NCBI GenBank assembly: GCA_030524785.1
Contig: JAUNFZ010000015.1
Location: forward strand, 1 to 48,794
DNA: 48,794 nucleotides
Source of the DNA: Eubacteriales bacterium
GTDB lineage: Bacteria; Bacillota; Clostridia; Lachnospirales; Lachnospiraceae
Reading direction: 5' to 3'
Shown: in pieces, positions 1 through 5,542 of the stretch
Position numbering within the stretch: position 1 is the stretch's first letter
How the letters are laid out: each line of letters begins with the position of its first letter
The notes under the pieces: model-generated
What the model was told of the DNA's origin: nothing
What the model saw: the letters and a program-made list of their open reading frames with translations, nothing else
Databases searched by the model: none
Program-made: the position numbers and the translations under genes

Positions 1-308
1 GGAAGCCATCTGCGGGCCGGGACCGCACAGTAAACCGGAAACTAAATATAAACGCAGACGAACAGTTAGCGTACGCAGCCTAATGGCTGCTGTCGGACTC
101 GGGTTGCTCACAGCCTGAACCACCGGCATCAAATTCTGTGAGGCACTTTGCATCCAAAGCTTTGCGGGTGTAAAAGAACTTATGAAGCTACTAAGGTCAG
201 GAGCCTGTCATCCGGCGCCTGACTGAGGGAATGTCAAATGAATGACTGTGATGGGAGATGCCGCAATGAATAGGCTTTCGGACAGGGGTTCGATTCCCCT
301 CAGCTCCA
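1..308 (+). ncRNA. ssrA: tmRNA (ssrA), 5' end outside the window
   Basis: Transfer-messenger RNA, which frees stalled ribosomes and tags the unfinished peptide for proteolysis. The tag reading frame ends at about 92 and encodes a C-terminus reading KLNINADEQLAYAA before TAA; the final YAA/LAYAA type ending is usual for tmRNA degrons. The stop codon sits in the small hairpin gcagcc-taat-ggctgc. The 3' end has a T-arm (ggggttcgattcccc) and an encoded CCA ending at 308, as in a tRNA-like domain. The 5' half of the tRNA-like domain and probably the resume-codon region lie before base 1, so the tag start is not assigned. The 3' end of ssrA is a common integration site, which fits the AT-rich small genes that follow. 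Confidence 0.95.
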
Positions 309-310
309 TT

Positions 311-339
311 CGAAAACCCTTGATTTTAAAGGGTTTTCG
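311..339 (+). terminator. Hairpin just after ssrA
   Basis: A perfect 10-bp stem (311-320 with 330-339) and a 9-base loop lie 2 bases after the tmRNA CCA end. There is no clear U-run on the + strand after the stem, so this may be a processing or termination hairpin rather than a classical intrinsic terminator. Confidence 0.55.
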
Positions 340-458
340 AGGCATAGCCAAACAAAGTTTATTATTTTTTTGCATTTTTGTTATATATGTTATATAATGA
401 TTATAATTAAAGCTTCTTTTTCGAAAATCTGCAATCAAGCAAGATTCAGATTTCAATT

Positions 459-572
459 CTACTTTACTCTTTTTACTTCAAAAACCTTGTTAAAATTTCT
501 AGTCTTGATTTCTTCTTTCTTTCCCACCCAAGAATAGATATGAACCTTTATTTTACTTCCTTCTCTCAACAT
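459..572 (-). CDS. Small hypothetical protein, 37 residues
   Basis: A 37-residue basic peptide beginning MLREGSKIKVHIYSWVGKK. It is supported by a strong ribosome-binding site (GGAGG, 9 bases before the ATG) and by a good promoter further upstream on the same strand (TTGGCA-17-TATAGT, 623-651). I recognise no family. It is divergent from the HTH gene at 734, a layout common in small mobile or regulatory modules. The AT-rich composition differs from the core genes further right and suggests acquired DNA. It could be a spurious ORF, but promoter and ribosome-binding site together make a real small gene plausible. Confidence 0.45.
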   Translation of the reverse strand: MLREGSKIKVHIYSWVGKKEEIKTRNFNKVFEVKRVK

Positions 573-622
573 ATCTTTCAACCTCCATTTGTTTTGTCTG
601 TGTTCCTTGTTTCTATGGTTAT

Positions 623-651
623 ACTATATCACGAATAAAAGTGACTGCCAA
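623..651 (-). promoter_or_regulatory. Promoter for the small minus-strand gene
   Basis: On the minus strand, -35 TTGGCA (646-651), 17-base spacer, -10 TATAGT (623-628), about 50 bases before the ATG at 572. Confidence 0.5.
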
Positions 652-684
652 TAGTTTATATAACTTTTTTTGGTAATATTTTCA

Positions 685-713
685 TTGACTTTTTGATGTT
701 GATATTCTATAAT
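685..713 (+). promoter_or_regulatory. Promoter for the HTH gene
   Basis: -35 TTGACT (685-690), 17-base spacer, -10 TATAAT (708-713), followed by a ggaggtaagg ribosome-binding site and the ATG at 734. It is divergent from the minus-strand promoter at 623-651; about 34 bases separate the two -35 boxes, so a repressor bound here could control both. Confidence 0.65.
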
Positions 714-733
714 TATTATGGAGGTAAGGAAAA

Positions 734-979
734 ATGCTGAGATATAAAATAAATGTTTCCGACGCATTGACAAGAGCCGGAGTAAATAAGTACAAAGCCA
801 AGAAAACAAAGGTTATAGGGCAAGATACACTAACCAAAATTGCAGAGGAAAACGTTACAGGAATAACATTGAAAACGTTAAACACGATATGCGCTATTTT
901 GGAATTACAGCCGAAAGATATTTTGGAATATATAGAAACGCCGCAAGACAAAGAGGACAGGGAAAAAATAAAATTATAA
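734..979 (+). CDS. Xre/Cro-type helix-turn-helix regulator, 81 residues
   Basis: A short HTH DNA-binding protein of the YozG/HTH_26 kind: MLRYKINVSDALTRAG start, helix-turn-helix around residues 20-65 (DTLTKIAEENVTGITLKTL), then the typical NTICAILELQPKDILEYI segment. Single-domain proteins of this type occur in integrative elements and phage-like islands as repressors. It has a good promoter (685-713) and ribosome-binding site. The gene is AT-rich compared with the core genes and lies in the patch after ssrA, consistent with a remnant of a mobile element. Target and function are unknown; autoregulation of the divergent promoter pair is an inference. Confidence 0.8.
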   Translation: MLRYKINVSDALTRAGVNKYKAKKTKVIGQDTLTKIAEENVTGITLKTLNTICAILELQPKDILEYIETPQDKEDREKIKL

Positions 980-1068
980 AAAGCTACTGATAAGAACTAA
1001 TAAAAGTTATATAATAAAGACAATTAAGAAAGGCAAAGCTTAACGAACAATAACAGGAGGTGTAAACC

Positions 1069-1320
1069 ATGACGGAAGAAACAAAAATGATTCTTGAAAA
1101 GTTGTCTGAGATGGATAGAAAAATCACAGATATTCAACTGACACTTGAAAACGAGACAAACAAGAATATAAAAATCATTGCCGAGGGACATCTTGATTTG
1201 AGCAGAAAACTTGACGATGCGCTAAAGGTCGAGAATGAAAAAGAAATGCTTTTAATCCGTGTTAATCGCCTGGAAAATGAATTGAGACGGGTAAAAGAAA
1301 AAATTGATGCAATAGCATAA
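1069..1320 (+). CDS. Small coiled-coil hypothetical protein, 83 residues
   Basis: A fully charged alpha-helical protein (MTEETKMILEKLSEMDRK...NRLENELRRVKEKIDAIA) with heptad spacing through most of its length, so probably a coiled coil. It has no signal peptide or membrane segment. It is preceded by a near-perfect ribosome-binding site (aggaggtg, 1056-1063). Similar small coiled-coil proteins occur in Clostridia beside HTH genes of mobile elements, but I cannot name a family. It lies 89 bases after the HTH gene and may share its transcript. Confidence 0.65.
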   Translation: MTEETKMILEKLSEMDRKITDIQLTLENETNKNIKIIAEGHLDLSRKLDDALKVENEKEMLLIRVNRLENELRRVKEKIDAIA

Positions 1321-1522
1321 AGGGAACACAGAAAGGGCGGGCTTGCCACCGCCCCGACTGTAAAAACAGTATAGTAAATTATAAAACATTTGACAACGGA
1401 TAAAAACCTTCAGTTTTCTGTAGCGGAAGATTGGTATAATCAATATGCCGATACAGAAACTGAGCGTAAATATATGTTGACACGGCTGTTAGGGAAGCCT
1501 ATAATGAGGATGAAAAAAGTAA
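1321..1522. other. Intergenic stretch with a possible decayed coding fragment
   Basis: No complete gene is seen. One frame stays open from about 1390 to the stop at 1531-1533 and encodes a protein-like stretch (SVAEDWYNQYADTETERKY) with no ribosome-binding site; it runs into the start of the riboswitch. A short G/C hairpin (gggcgg...ccgccc) lies at 1336-1355. The simplest reading is debris of an inserted element between the coiled-coil gene and the folT leader. Confidence 0.3.
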
Positions 1523-1624
1523 TTGCAGAGTAGGTTTATGTGCGTTAAGTGCCTTGACGGATAGAGAGTTGCCGGCAGGACGAAAAGAAATATCTTGCGA
1601 TACATAGGCCGCATCCCGCTGCAA
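1523..1624 (+). promoter_or_regulatory. THF (tetrahydrofolate) riboswitch
   Basis: Matches the folT-associated THF riboswitch. Conserved blocks appear in order: gcagagtagg (1525-1534), gcgttaagtgcc (1542-1553), gagagttgccggcaggacga (1563-1582), and the closing ccgctgcaa. P1 can form between ttgcag (1523-1528) and ctgcaa (1619-1624). The downstream gene is a folate transporter, the expected partner. Binding of reduced folate should lower folT expression. Confidence 0.92.
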
Positions 1625-1646
1625 CAGAAGATAAAAGCAAGGATAT

Positions 1647-1680
1647 CTCCTATTGTAGTCAAAATTCTGCACGATAGGAG
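1647..1680 (+). promoter_or_regulatory. Hairpin sequestering the folT ribosome-binding site
   Basis: ctcctat (1647-1653) is perfectly complementary to ataggag (1674-1680), the 5' part of the ATAGGAGG ribosome-binding site 8 bases before the folT ATG. There is no U-run, so control is probably at translation initiation. It lies just downstream of the THF aptamer and is the obvious expression platform. Confidence 0.7.
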
Positions 1681-1688
1681 GTATTTTT

Positions 1689-2258
1689 ATGTCTAAATCA
1701 AAAAGCGTATCAAACATCTTTGCTGAATCAGCAAAGGAATTAAAAAATGTCCGCGTACTGACCGTCTGCGCGCTGTTTGCAGCTCTGGCGATCGTACTGG
1801 GCACCATCGGCTCCATCAATATTGGACCGTATGTGAAGATCGGCTTTTCGTCGATACCCAATCAGCTTGTGGATCTGTTGTTCGGACCGATTACCGGAGC
1901 TATTTTCTCCGGCACTCTGGATATCGTGAAATACTTTCTCAAGCCGACCGGACCGTTTTTCTTCGGCTTTACCTTTAACGTGATTCTCGCGGGTTTCATC
2001 TACGGATGTTTCTATTATAAAAAGCGGATCACCATCTGGCGCGTGCTGGCCGCTCAGGGTCTGGTAGCCCTGATTGTGAATGTCTTTCTGAATACGCTCT
2101 GGATGCAGGTGGTTTACGGCCAGGCGTTTATGGTAATCCTGCCGGCGCGTGCGCTGAAAAACCTCATCATGTGGCCGATCAATTCAATGATCTTTTATAT
2201 CGTGGAACAGGCGCTGGAAAAAACTGGCGTGTTCAGACAGTTCCAGAGGTTTATGTGA
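1689..2258 (+). CDS. folT: Folate ECF transporter S component FolT
   Basis: Substrate-binding integral membrane subunit of an energy-coupling-factor transporter; it works with a shared EcfA/EcfA'/EcfT module encoded elsewhere to import folates. The 189-residue length is typical. A cytosolic N-terminus is followed by hydrophobic segments from about residue 21 (VLTVCALFAALAIVLGTIG) and a characteristic VKIGFSSIPNQLVDLLFGP loop; further helices run to about residue 178. It is controlled by the THF riboswitch immediately upstream, which strongly supports folate as substrate. The ATG has an AGGAGG ribosome-binding site 8 bases upstream, inside the regulatory hairpin. No ECF ATPase is nearby. It appears to be monocistronic. 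Confidence 0.93.
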   Translation: MSKSKSVSNIFAESAKELKNVRVLTVCALFAALAIVLGTIGSINIGPYVKIGFSSIPNQLVDLLFGPITGAIFSGTLDIVKYFLKPTGPFFFGFTFNVILAGFIYGCFYYKKRITIWRVLAAQGLVALIVNVFLNTLWMQVVYGQAFMVILPARALKNLIMWPINSMIFYIVEQALEKTGVFRQFQRFM

Positions 2259-2284
2259 GAACTGAAGTTCGGAAATTTTACCAG

Positions 2285-2313
2285 TTGTAAAATTTGTGAT
2301 AGAGTGGTATATT
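2285..2313 (+). promoter_or_regulatory. Promoter of the putative antitoxin RNA
   Basis: -35 TTGTAA (2285-2290), 17-base spacer, -10 TATATT (2308-2313); transcription would begin near 2320 at aaagggtgcta. No ORF with a ribosome-binding site follows before the hairpin at 2371-2407, so the product is probably a non-coding RNA. Confidence 0.55.
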
Positions 2314-2319
2314 ATAGAA

Positions 2320-2410
2320 AAAGGGTGCTACCGCTCACAGTGACGGTTAGCCCGGTTGGCAATTACAATGAAAAGTAACCACTACCTTGGCCGGGGCGGT
2401 TACTTTTTCG
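2320..2410 (+). ncRNA. Putative antisense RNA antitoxin of a type I TA locus
   Basis: A short transcript of roughly 90 bases is predicted from the promoter at 2285-2313 to the bidirectional hairpin at 2371-2407. It begins with a foldable segment (gggtgctaccg...cggttagccc) and overlaps the 3' end of the toxin message on the opposite strand by about 40 bases. This tail-to-tail arrangement is that of TxpA/RatA and BsrG/SR4 in Bacillus. Ends are inferred, not measured. Confidence 0.5.
2371..2407. terminator. Bidirectional terminator shared by toxin and antisense RNA
   Basis: aaaagtaacc (2371-2380) pairs with ggttactttt (2398-2407); U-rich tracts follow on both strands. It ends the + strand RNA and the minus-strand toxin message, and overlaps the last codons of the toxin gene. 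Confidence 0.7.
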
Positions 2411-2492
2411 TTTCGTTGATATATGCGATCAGCATCGACATAATAATTCCAAGAATCATCAGTACGATGGAGAGCAATTCAAAGTCACTCAT
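2400..2492 (-). CDS. Small hydrophobic peptide, putative type I / holin-like toxin
   Basis: A 30-residue peptide, too short for ordinary gene calling: MSDFELLSIVLMILGIIM then SMLIAYINETKK. It has an acidic N-terminus, one hydrophobic helix (about residues 6-25) and a short basic tail, exactly the plan of Firmicute 'putative holin-like toxin' peptides such as the TxpA/BsrG group. The ribosome-binding site is very strong (aaaggaggg, about 8 bases before the ATG). The message has a long 5' leader with a hairpin and a 3' end overlapped by a converging RNA. Expression would be expected to depolarise or damage the membrane unless the antisense RNA blocks it. The call rests on architecture; no experiment is implied. 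Confidence 0.75.
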   Translation of the reverse strand: MSDFELLSIVLMILGIIMSMLIAYINETKK

Positions 2493-2544
2493 AAGCCAAG
2501 CCCTCCTTTCGTAAGATTTCTGTTTTTACAGATTTCTATATGAG

Positions 2545-2564
2545 CGGAGGGTTCAGTCCCTCCG
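2545..2564 (-). promoter_or_regulatory. Leader hairpin in the toxin message
   Basis: cggaggg (2545-2551) and ccctccg (2558-2564) form a 7-bp stem in the toxin leader. On the toxin strand the ccctcc arm is also complementary to the toxin ribosome-binding site (GGAGGG), so this segment could fold back and hide it, as in other type I toxin messages. Confidence 0.5.
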
Positions 2565-2613
2565 TAGGGGGCTAACCGCCACCGTCCTCCCAAGAACGAT
2601 AGCACCCAAAAAC

Positions 2614-2641
2614 GTTCTATCACATGTTCGCGATATTTCAA
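2614..2641 (-). promoter_or_regulatory. Promoter of the toxin message
   Basis: On the minus strand, -35 TTGAAA (2636-2641), 16-base spacer, -10 TAGAAC (2614-2619). The transcript would start near 2606 with tgggtgctatcg, almost the same 5' sequence as the antisense RNA on the other strand, leaving a leader of about 115 bases. Confidence 0.45.
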
Positions 2642-2682
2642 CAAATTATCTTTCAAAATTCCTGAAATCCCTGAAGAAGTGT

Positions 2683-2747
2683 TATAATATGACTAGAAAC
2701 GTACTTACAGAAGATAAAGCCGAAAGATCGGCGAAATCTGTAGGTGC
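2683..2747 (+). promoter_or_regulatory. Upstream -10 box and structured leader RNA before glmS, class not recognised
   Basis: A TATAAT (2683-2688) with a weak -35 (ctgaaa-like) is followed by a compact fold. Its outer 11-bp helix pairs 2701-2711 with 2737-2747, including two G-U pairs. An asymmetric internal loop (agataaa / gaaa) follows, then a 5-bp hairpin gccga-aaga-tcggc (2719-2732). It is not the glmS ribozyme: the conserved core is absent. It could be a regulatory element, a small RNA or a remnant. Confidence 0.45.
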
Positions 2748-2804
2748 ATTTTATAATTATGCTACCAAATGATACTGAATGAGACTATGTGGCAAATGTG
2801 AATC

Positions 2805-2833
2805 TTGTGAAAAGCGAATAACTGTAGTATAAT
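2805..2833 (+). promoter_or_regulatory. Proximal glmS promoter
   Basis: -35 TTGTGA (2805-2810), 17-base spacer, -10 TATAAT (2828-2833). Start near 2840 leaves a short leader with ribosome-binding site gggagg (2853-2858). An ATG at 2832 lies inside the -10 box and so cannot be the glmS start from this promoter. Confidence 0.65.
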
Positions 2834-2867
2834 GTACTATATTTTATTATCTGGGAGGACAAATGCC

Positions 2868-4709
2868 ATGTGCGGAATTGTCGGATATGTAGGAAAAAAT
2901 CAGGCTGCTCCAATTCTTTTGGAGGGGCTTACAAATTTGGAATATCGTGGATATGATTCTGCGGGACTTGCAATGATGCATGAAAATGCGGAGGGCAAGA
3001 ATGAACTTGAAGTAGTAAAGGCAAAGGGACGGCTGCAGGTTTTAAGGGAGATGACGGACAATGGAAAGGCACTGGCAGGTACCTGCGGTATTGGCCATAC
3101 ACGTTGGGCCACTCACGGGGAACCCTCAGTGGGAAATTCTCATCCGCATTTTAACAGCAGCCGGACGATTGCTGTGGTGCACAATGGAATTATAGAAAAT
3201 TACCAGCCGCTGAAGGAACGCCTGATCCGAAAGGGATATGAATTTCAGTCCGAGACGGATACCGAGGTGGTGGTGCAGCTCCTTGACTATTATTATGAAG
3301 GAAATCCGCTGGACGCGATTATCAAAGTGATGGTGCGCGTGCAGGGCTCCTACGCTTTGGGAATTTTGTTTCAGGATCATCCGGGAGAGATTTATGCGGT
3401 GCGAAAATCTAGTCCGCTGATTGTGGGCACTTCGGAGGAAGGAAATTTCATTGCCTCGGATGTTCCGGCGATCTTAAAGCATACGCGCAATGTAATTTTT
3501 ATTGAGGATCAGGAGATTGCGCGCATATCGGAAAGCGGTATGACCTTTTACAATCTGGACAGGGAGGAGATTCAAAAGGAGCCTACCGTCATCAATTGGG
3601 ATGCCGAGGCTGCGGAAAAGGGCGGATACGAGCACTTTATGCTGAAAGAAATTTATGAGCAGCCCAAGGCCGTCCGGGATACCATCAGTCCCCGGATTAT
3701 TGACGGGGAGATTGTGATTGAAGAACTGAATATGACGGAAGAAGAAATCCGCGATATCAGCAGAATCTATATTGTCGCCTGTGGCTCTGCCTACCATGTG
3801 GGCATGAGCGGGAAATATGTGCTGGAGGGAATGACGCGTATCCCGGTGGAGGTGGATCTGGCTTCAGAGTTTCGCTACCGTGATCCGATTCTTGACCAAA
3901 ACGCTATGGTTATTATCATCAGCCAGTCAGGGGAGACGGCAGATTCCCTTGCGGCTTTGCGGGAGGCAAAATCCAGAGGAGTGCGTGTGCTCGGCATAGT
4001 AAACGTGGTGGGAAGCTCCATCGCCAGGGAAGTGGATAATGTTATGTATACCTGGGCGGGACCGGAGATTTCCGTGGCGACCACAAAGGCATACAGCACA
4101 CAGCTTGCGGCGATTTATCTGATTGGTATGCACTTTGGAAAAGTGAGGGGCACGATTTCCAAGGAAGAACTTGAGGTTATGATTGATGAACTGCAGCAGC
4201 TTCCCGACAAAATCGAGCATATTCTGAAGGACAAAGAGAGAATCCAGTGGTTTGCCAACAAGTTTTCTGCGAGCAAGGATATCTTCTTTTTGGGACGCGG
4301 TCTGGACTATGCCACCTCTCTGGAAGGCTCTCTGAAATTGAAGGAAATTTCCTATATTCACTCTGAGGCCTACGCCGCCGGAGAACTGAAGCATGGAACG
4401 ATCTCTCTGATTGAAAAGGGAATTTTGGTGGCGGCCATAGCAACTCAGGACAATCTCTACGACAAGACGGTAAGCAATATTGTGGAAGTGAAATCCAGAG
4501 GCGCTTACATTATGGGATTGACAAATTACGGAAACTATTCCATGGAGGACACGGCCGACTTTACGGTTTATGTGCCAAGAACCCATCACTATTTTACCAC
4601 ATCCCTTGCGGTGGTTCCGCTGCAGCTGCTGGCATATTATGTTTCGCTGGCGAAAGGGCTGGATGTGGATAAGCCGAGAAATCTTGCAAAATCGGTGACA
4701 GTGGAATAA
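2868..4709 (+). CDS. glmS: Glutamine-fructose-6-phosphate aminotransferase GlmS
   Basis: Makes glucosamine-6-phosphate from fructose-6-phosphate and glutamine, the first committed step to UDP-GlcNAc for peptidoglycan. The start is set at the ATG giving MCGIVGYVG, because Cys2 is the N-terminal nucleophile of the class II glutaminase domain (residues 1-230; also HTRWATHG and NGIIENY). Two SIS domains follow (about 290-430 and 460-600), with SQSGETADS, and a conserved C-terminus ending near DKPRNLAKSVTVE. Its 613 residues match the family. An in-frame ATG 36 bases upstream overlaps the promoter and would bury the cysteine, so it is rejected. Cytosolic. A structured RNA of unknown class and two possible promoters precede it. 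Confidence 0.97.
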   Translation: MCGIVGYVGKNQAAPILLEGLTNLEYRGYDSAGLAMMHENAEGKNELEVVKAKGRLQVLREMTDNGKALAGTCGIGHTRWATHGEPSVGNSHPHFNSSRTIAVVHNGIIENYQPLKERLIRKGYEFQSETDTEVVVQLLDYYYEGNPLDAIIKVMVRVQGSYALGILFQDHPGEIYAVRKSSPLIVGTSEEGNFIASDVPAILKHTRNVIFIEDQEIARISESGMTFYNLDREEIQKEPTVINWDAEAAEKGGYEHFMLKEIYEQPKAVRDTISPRIIDGEIVIEELNMTEEEIRDISRIYIVACGSAYHVGMSGKYVLEGMTRIPVEVDLASEFRYRDPILDQNAMVIIISQSGETADSLAALREAKSRGVRVLGIVNVVGSSIAREVDNVMYTWAGPEISVATTKAYSTQLAAIYLIGMHFGKVRGTISKEELEVMIDELQQLPDKIEHILKDKERIQWFANKFSASKDIFFLGRGLDYATSLEGSLKLKEISYIHSEAYAAGELKHGTISLIEKGILVAAIATQDNLYDKTVSNIVEVKSRGAYIMGLTNYGNYSMEDTADFTVYVPRTHHYFTTSLAVVPLQLLAYYVSLAKGLDVDKPRNLAKSVTVE

Positions 4710-4756
4710 ATTGTCGGCAGTTTTCACAAAACAGACAAAAATAGCTGTTATACTTG

Positions 4757-4785
4757 GAGCAGACGCTAAAAACAGGCGTCTGCTC
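4757..4785 (+). terminator. Hairpin after glmS
   Basis: A perfect 10-bp stem gagcagacgc / gcgtctgctc with a 9-base A-rich loop, between glmS and the two-component genes. No U-run follows on the + strand, so termination may be weak or the element may be an attenuator for the regulator operon. Confidence 0.45.
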
Positions 4786-4862
4786 TGCCTGGCATTTGCG
4801 CTGCTTTGACGGCAGCCTTTGGCGGTCGGGCAGCATAAATGGCGGATATCGGAGGCAATTGC

Positions 4863-5540
4863 ATGGATAAATTAAAAGTATTAGTAGTGGATGATGAGAG
4901 CAGGATGCGCAAGCTGGTAAAAGATTTTCTTGTGAAGAAGGACTTTACGGTACTGGAAGCGGAGGACGGCGCTCAGGCGATTGATGTTTTTTTCAATACA
5001 AAGGACATTGCGCTGGTAATTCTTGATGTGATGATGCCGAAAATGGACGGATGGCAGGTATGCCGGGAAATTCGCGCCCTTTCTCAGGTGCCGATTATTA
5101 TGCTGACAGCGAGAGCCGATGAAAGGGATGAACTTTTGGGTTTTGAACTGGGAGTGGACGAATATATATCCAAGCCCTTCAGCCCCAAAATTCTTGTGGC
5201 CCGCGTCGAGGCGATTTTAAGAAGAAGCAATGCAATTTCGTCAGACAAGGTGATGACAGCAGGAAAAATTTCTCTGGATAAGACGGCGCACGAGGTGAAG
5301 GCCGATGGAAAGGTTATAGAGCTGAGCTACAAAGAGTTTGAACTGCTCAGCTATTTCATGGAAAATCAGGGCATTGCCCTGTCCCGTGAAAAAATTTTAA
5401 ACAGTGTGTGGAATTACGATTATTTTGGTGATGCACGCACGATTGATACCCATGTAAAAAAGCTGCGGAGCAAGCTTGGAGAACAGGGCGACTATATTAA
5501 GACGATTTGGGGCATGGGATATAAATTTGAGGTGGAATGA
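4863..5540 (+). CDS. OmpR/PhoB-family response regulator
   Basis: Two-component DNA-binding regulator, 225 residues. The receiver domain (about 1-118) has the acidic pair D10-D11, phospho-acceptor D55 in VILDVMMPKMDG and the conserved Lys in YISKPFSP. The C-terminal winged helix (about 130-225) contains ELSYKEFELLSYF and the closing IKTIWGMGYKFE. The start is the ATG after ggagg (4852-4856); an earlier in-frame ATG at 4839 lacks a ribosome-binding site. It is translationally coupled to the histidine kinase that begins at its stop codon. It probably controls its own operon; the stimulus is unknown. Confidence 0.93.
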   Translation: MDKLKVLVVDDESRMRKLVKDFLVKKDFTVLEAEDGAQAIDVFFNTKDIALVILDVMMPKMDGWQVCREIRALSQVPIIMLTARADERDELLGFELGVDEYISKPFSPKILVARVEAILRRSNAISSDKVMTAGKISLDKTAHEVKADGKVIELSYKEFELLSYFMENQGIALSREKILNSVWNYDYFGDARTIDTHVKKLRSKLGEQGDYIKTIWGMGYKFEVE

Positions 5541-5542
5541 AG

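Noticed and set aside
208-456. Minus-strand ORF of 82 codons overlapping the tmRNA 3' end
   Set aside because: It reads the reverse complement of the tRNA-like domain (MELRGIEPLSES), a classic false gene.
309-1688. Intact integrative element or prophage at ssrA
   Set aside because: No integrase, relaxase, structural gene or second attachment site is visible; only small remnant-like genes.
2683-2867. glmS ribozyme
   Set aside because: The conserved catalytic core and double pseudoknot sequences are not present; the fold seen here is different.
2832-2867. Longer GlmS start at 2832
   Set aside because: It overlaps the -10 box and would remove the N-terminal position of the catalytic cysteine.
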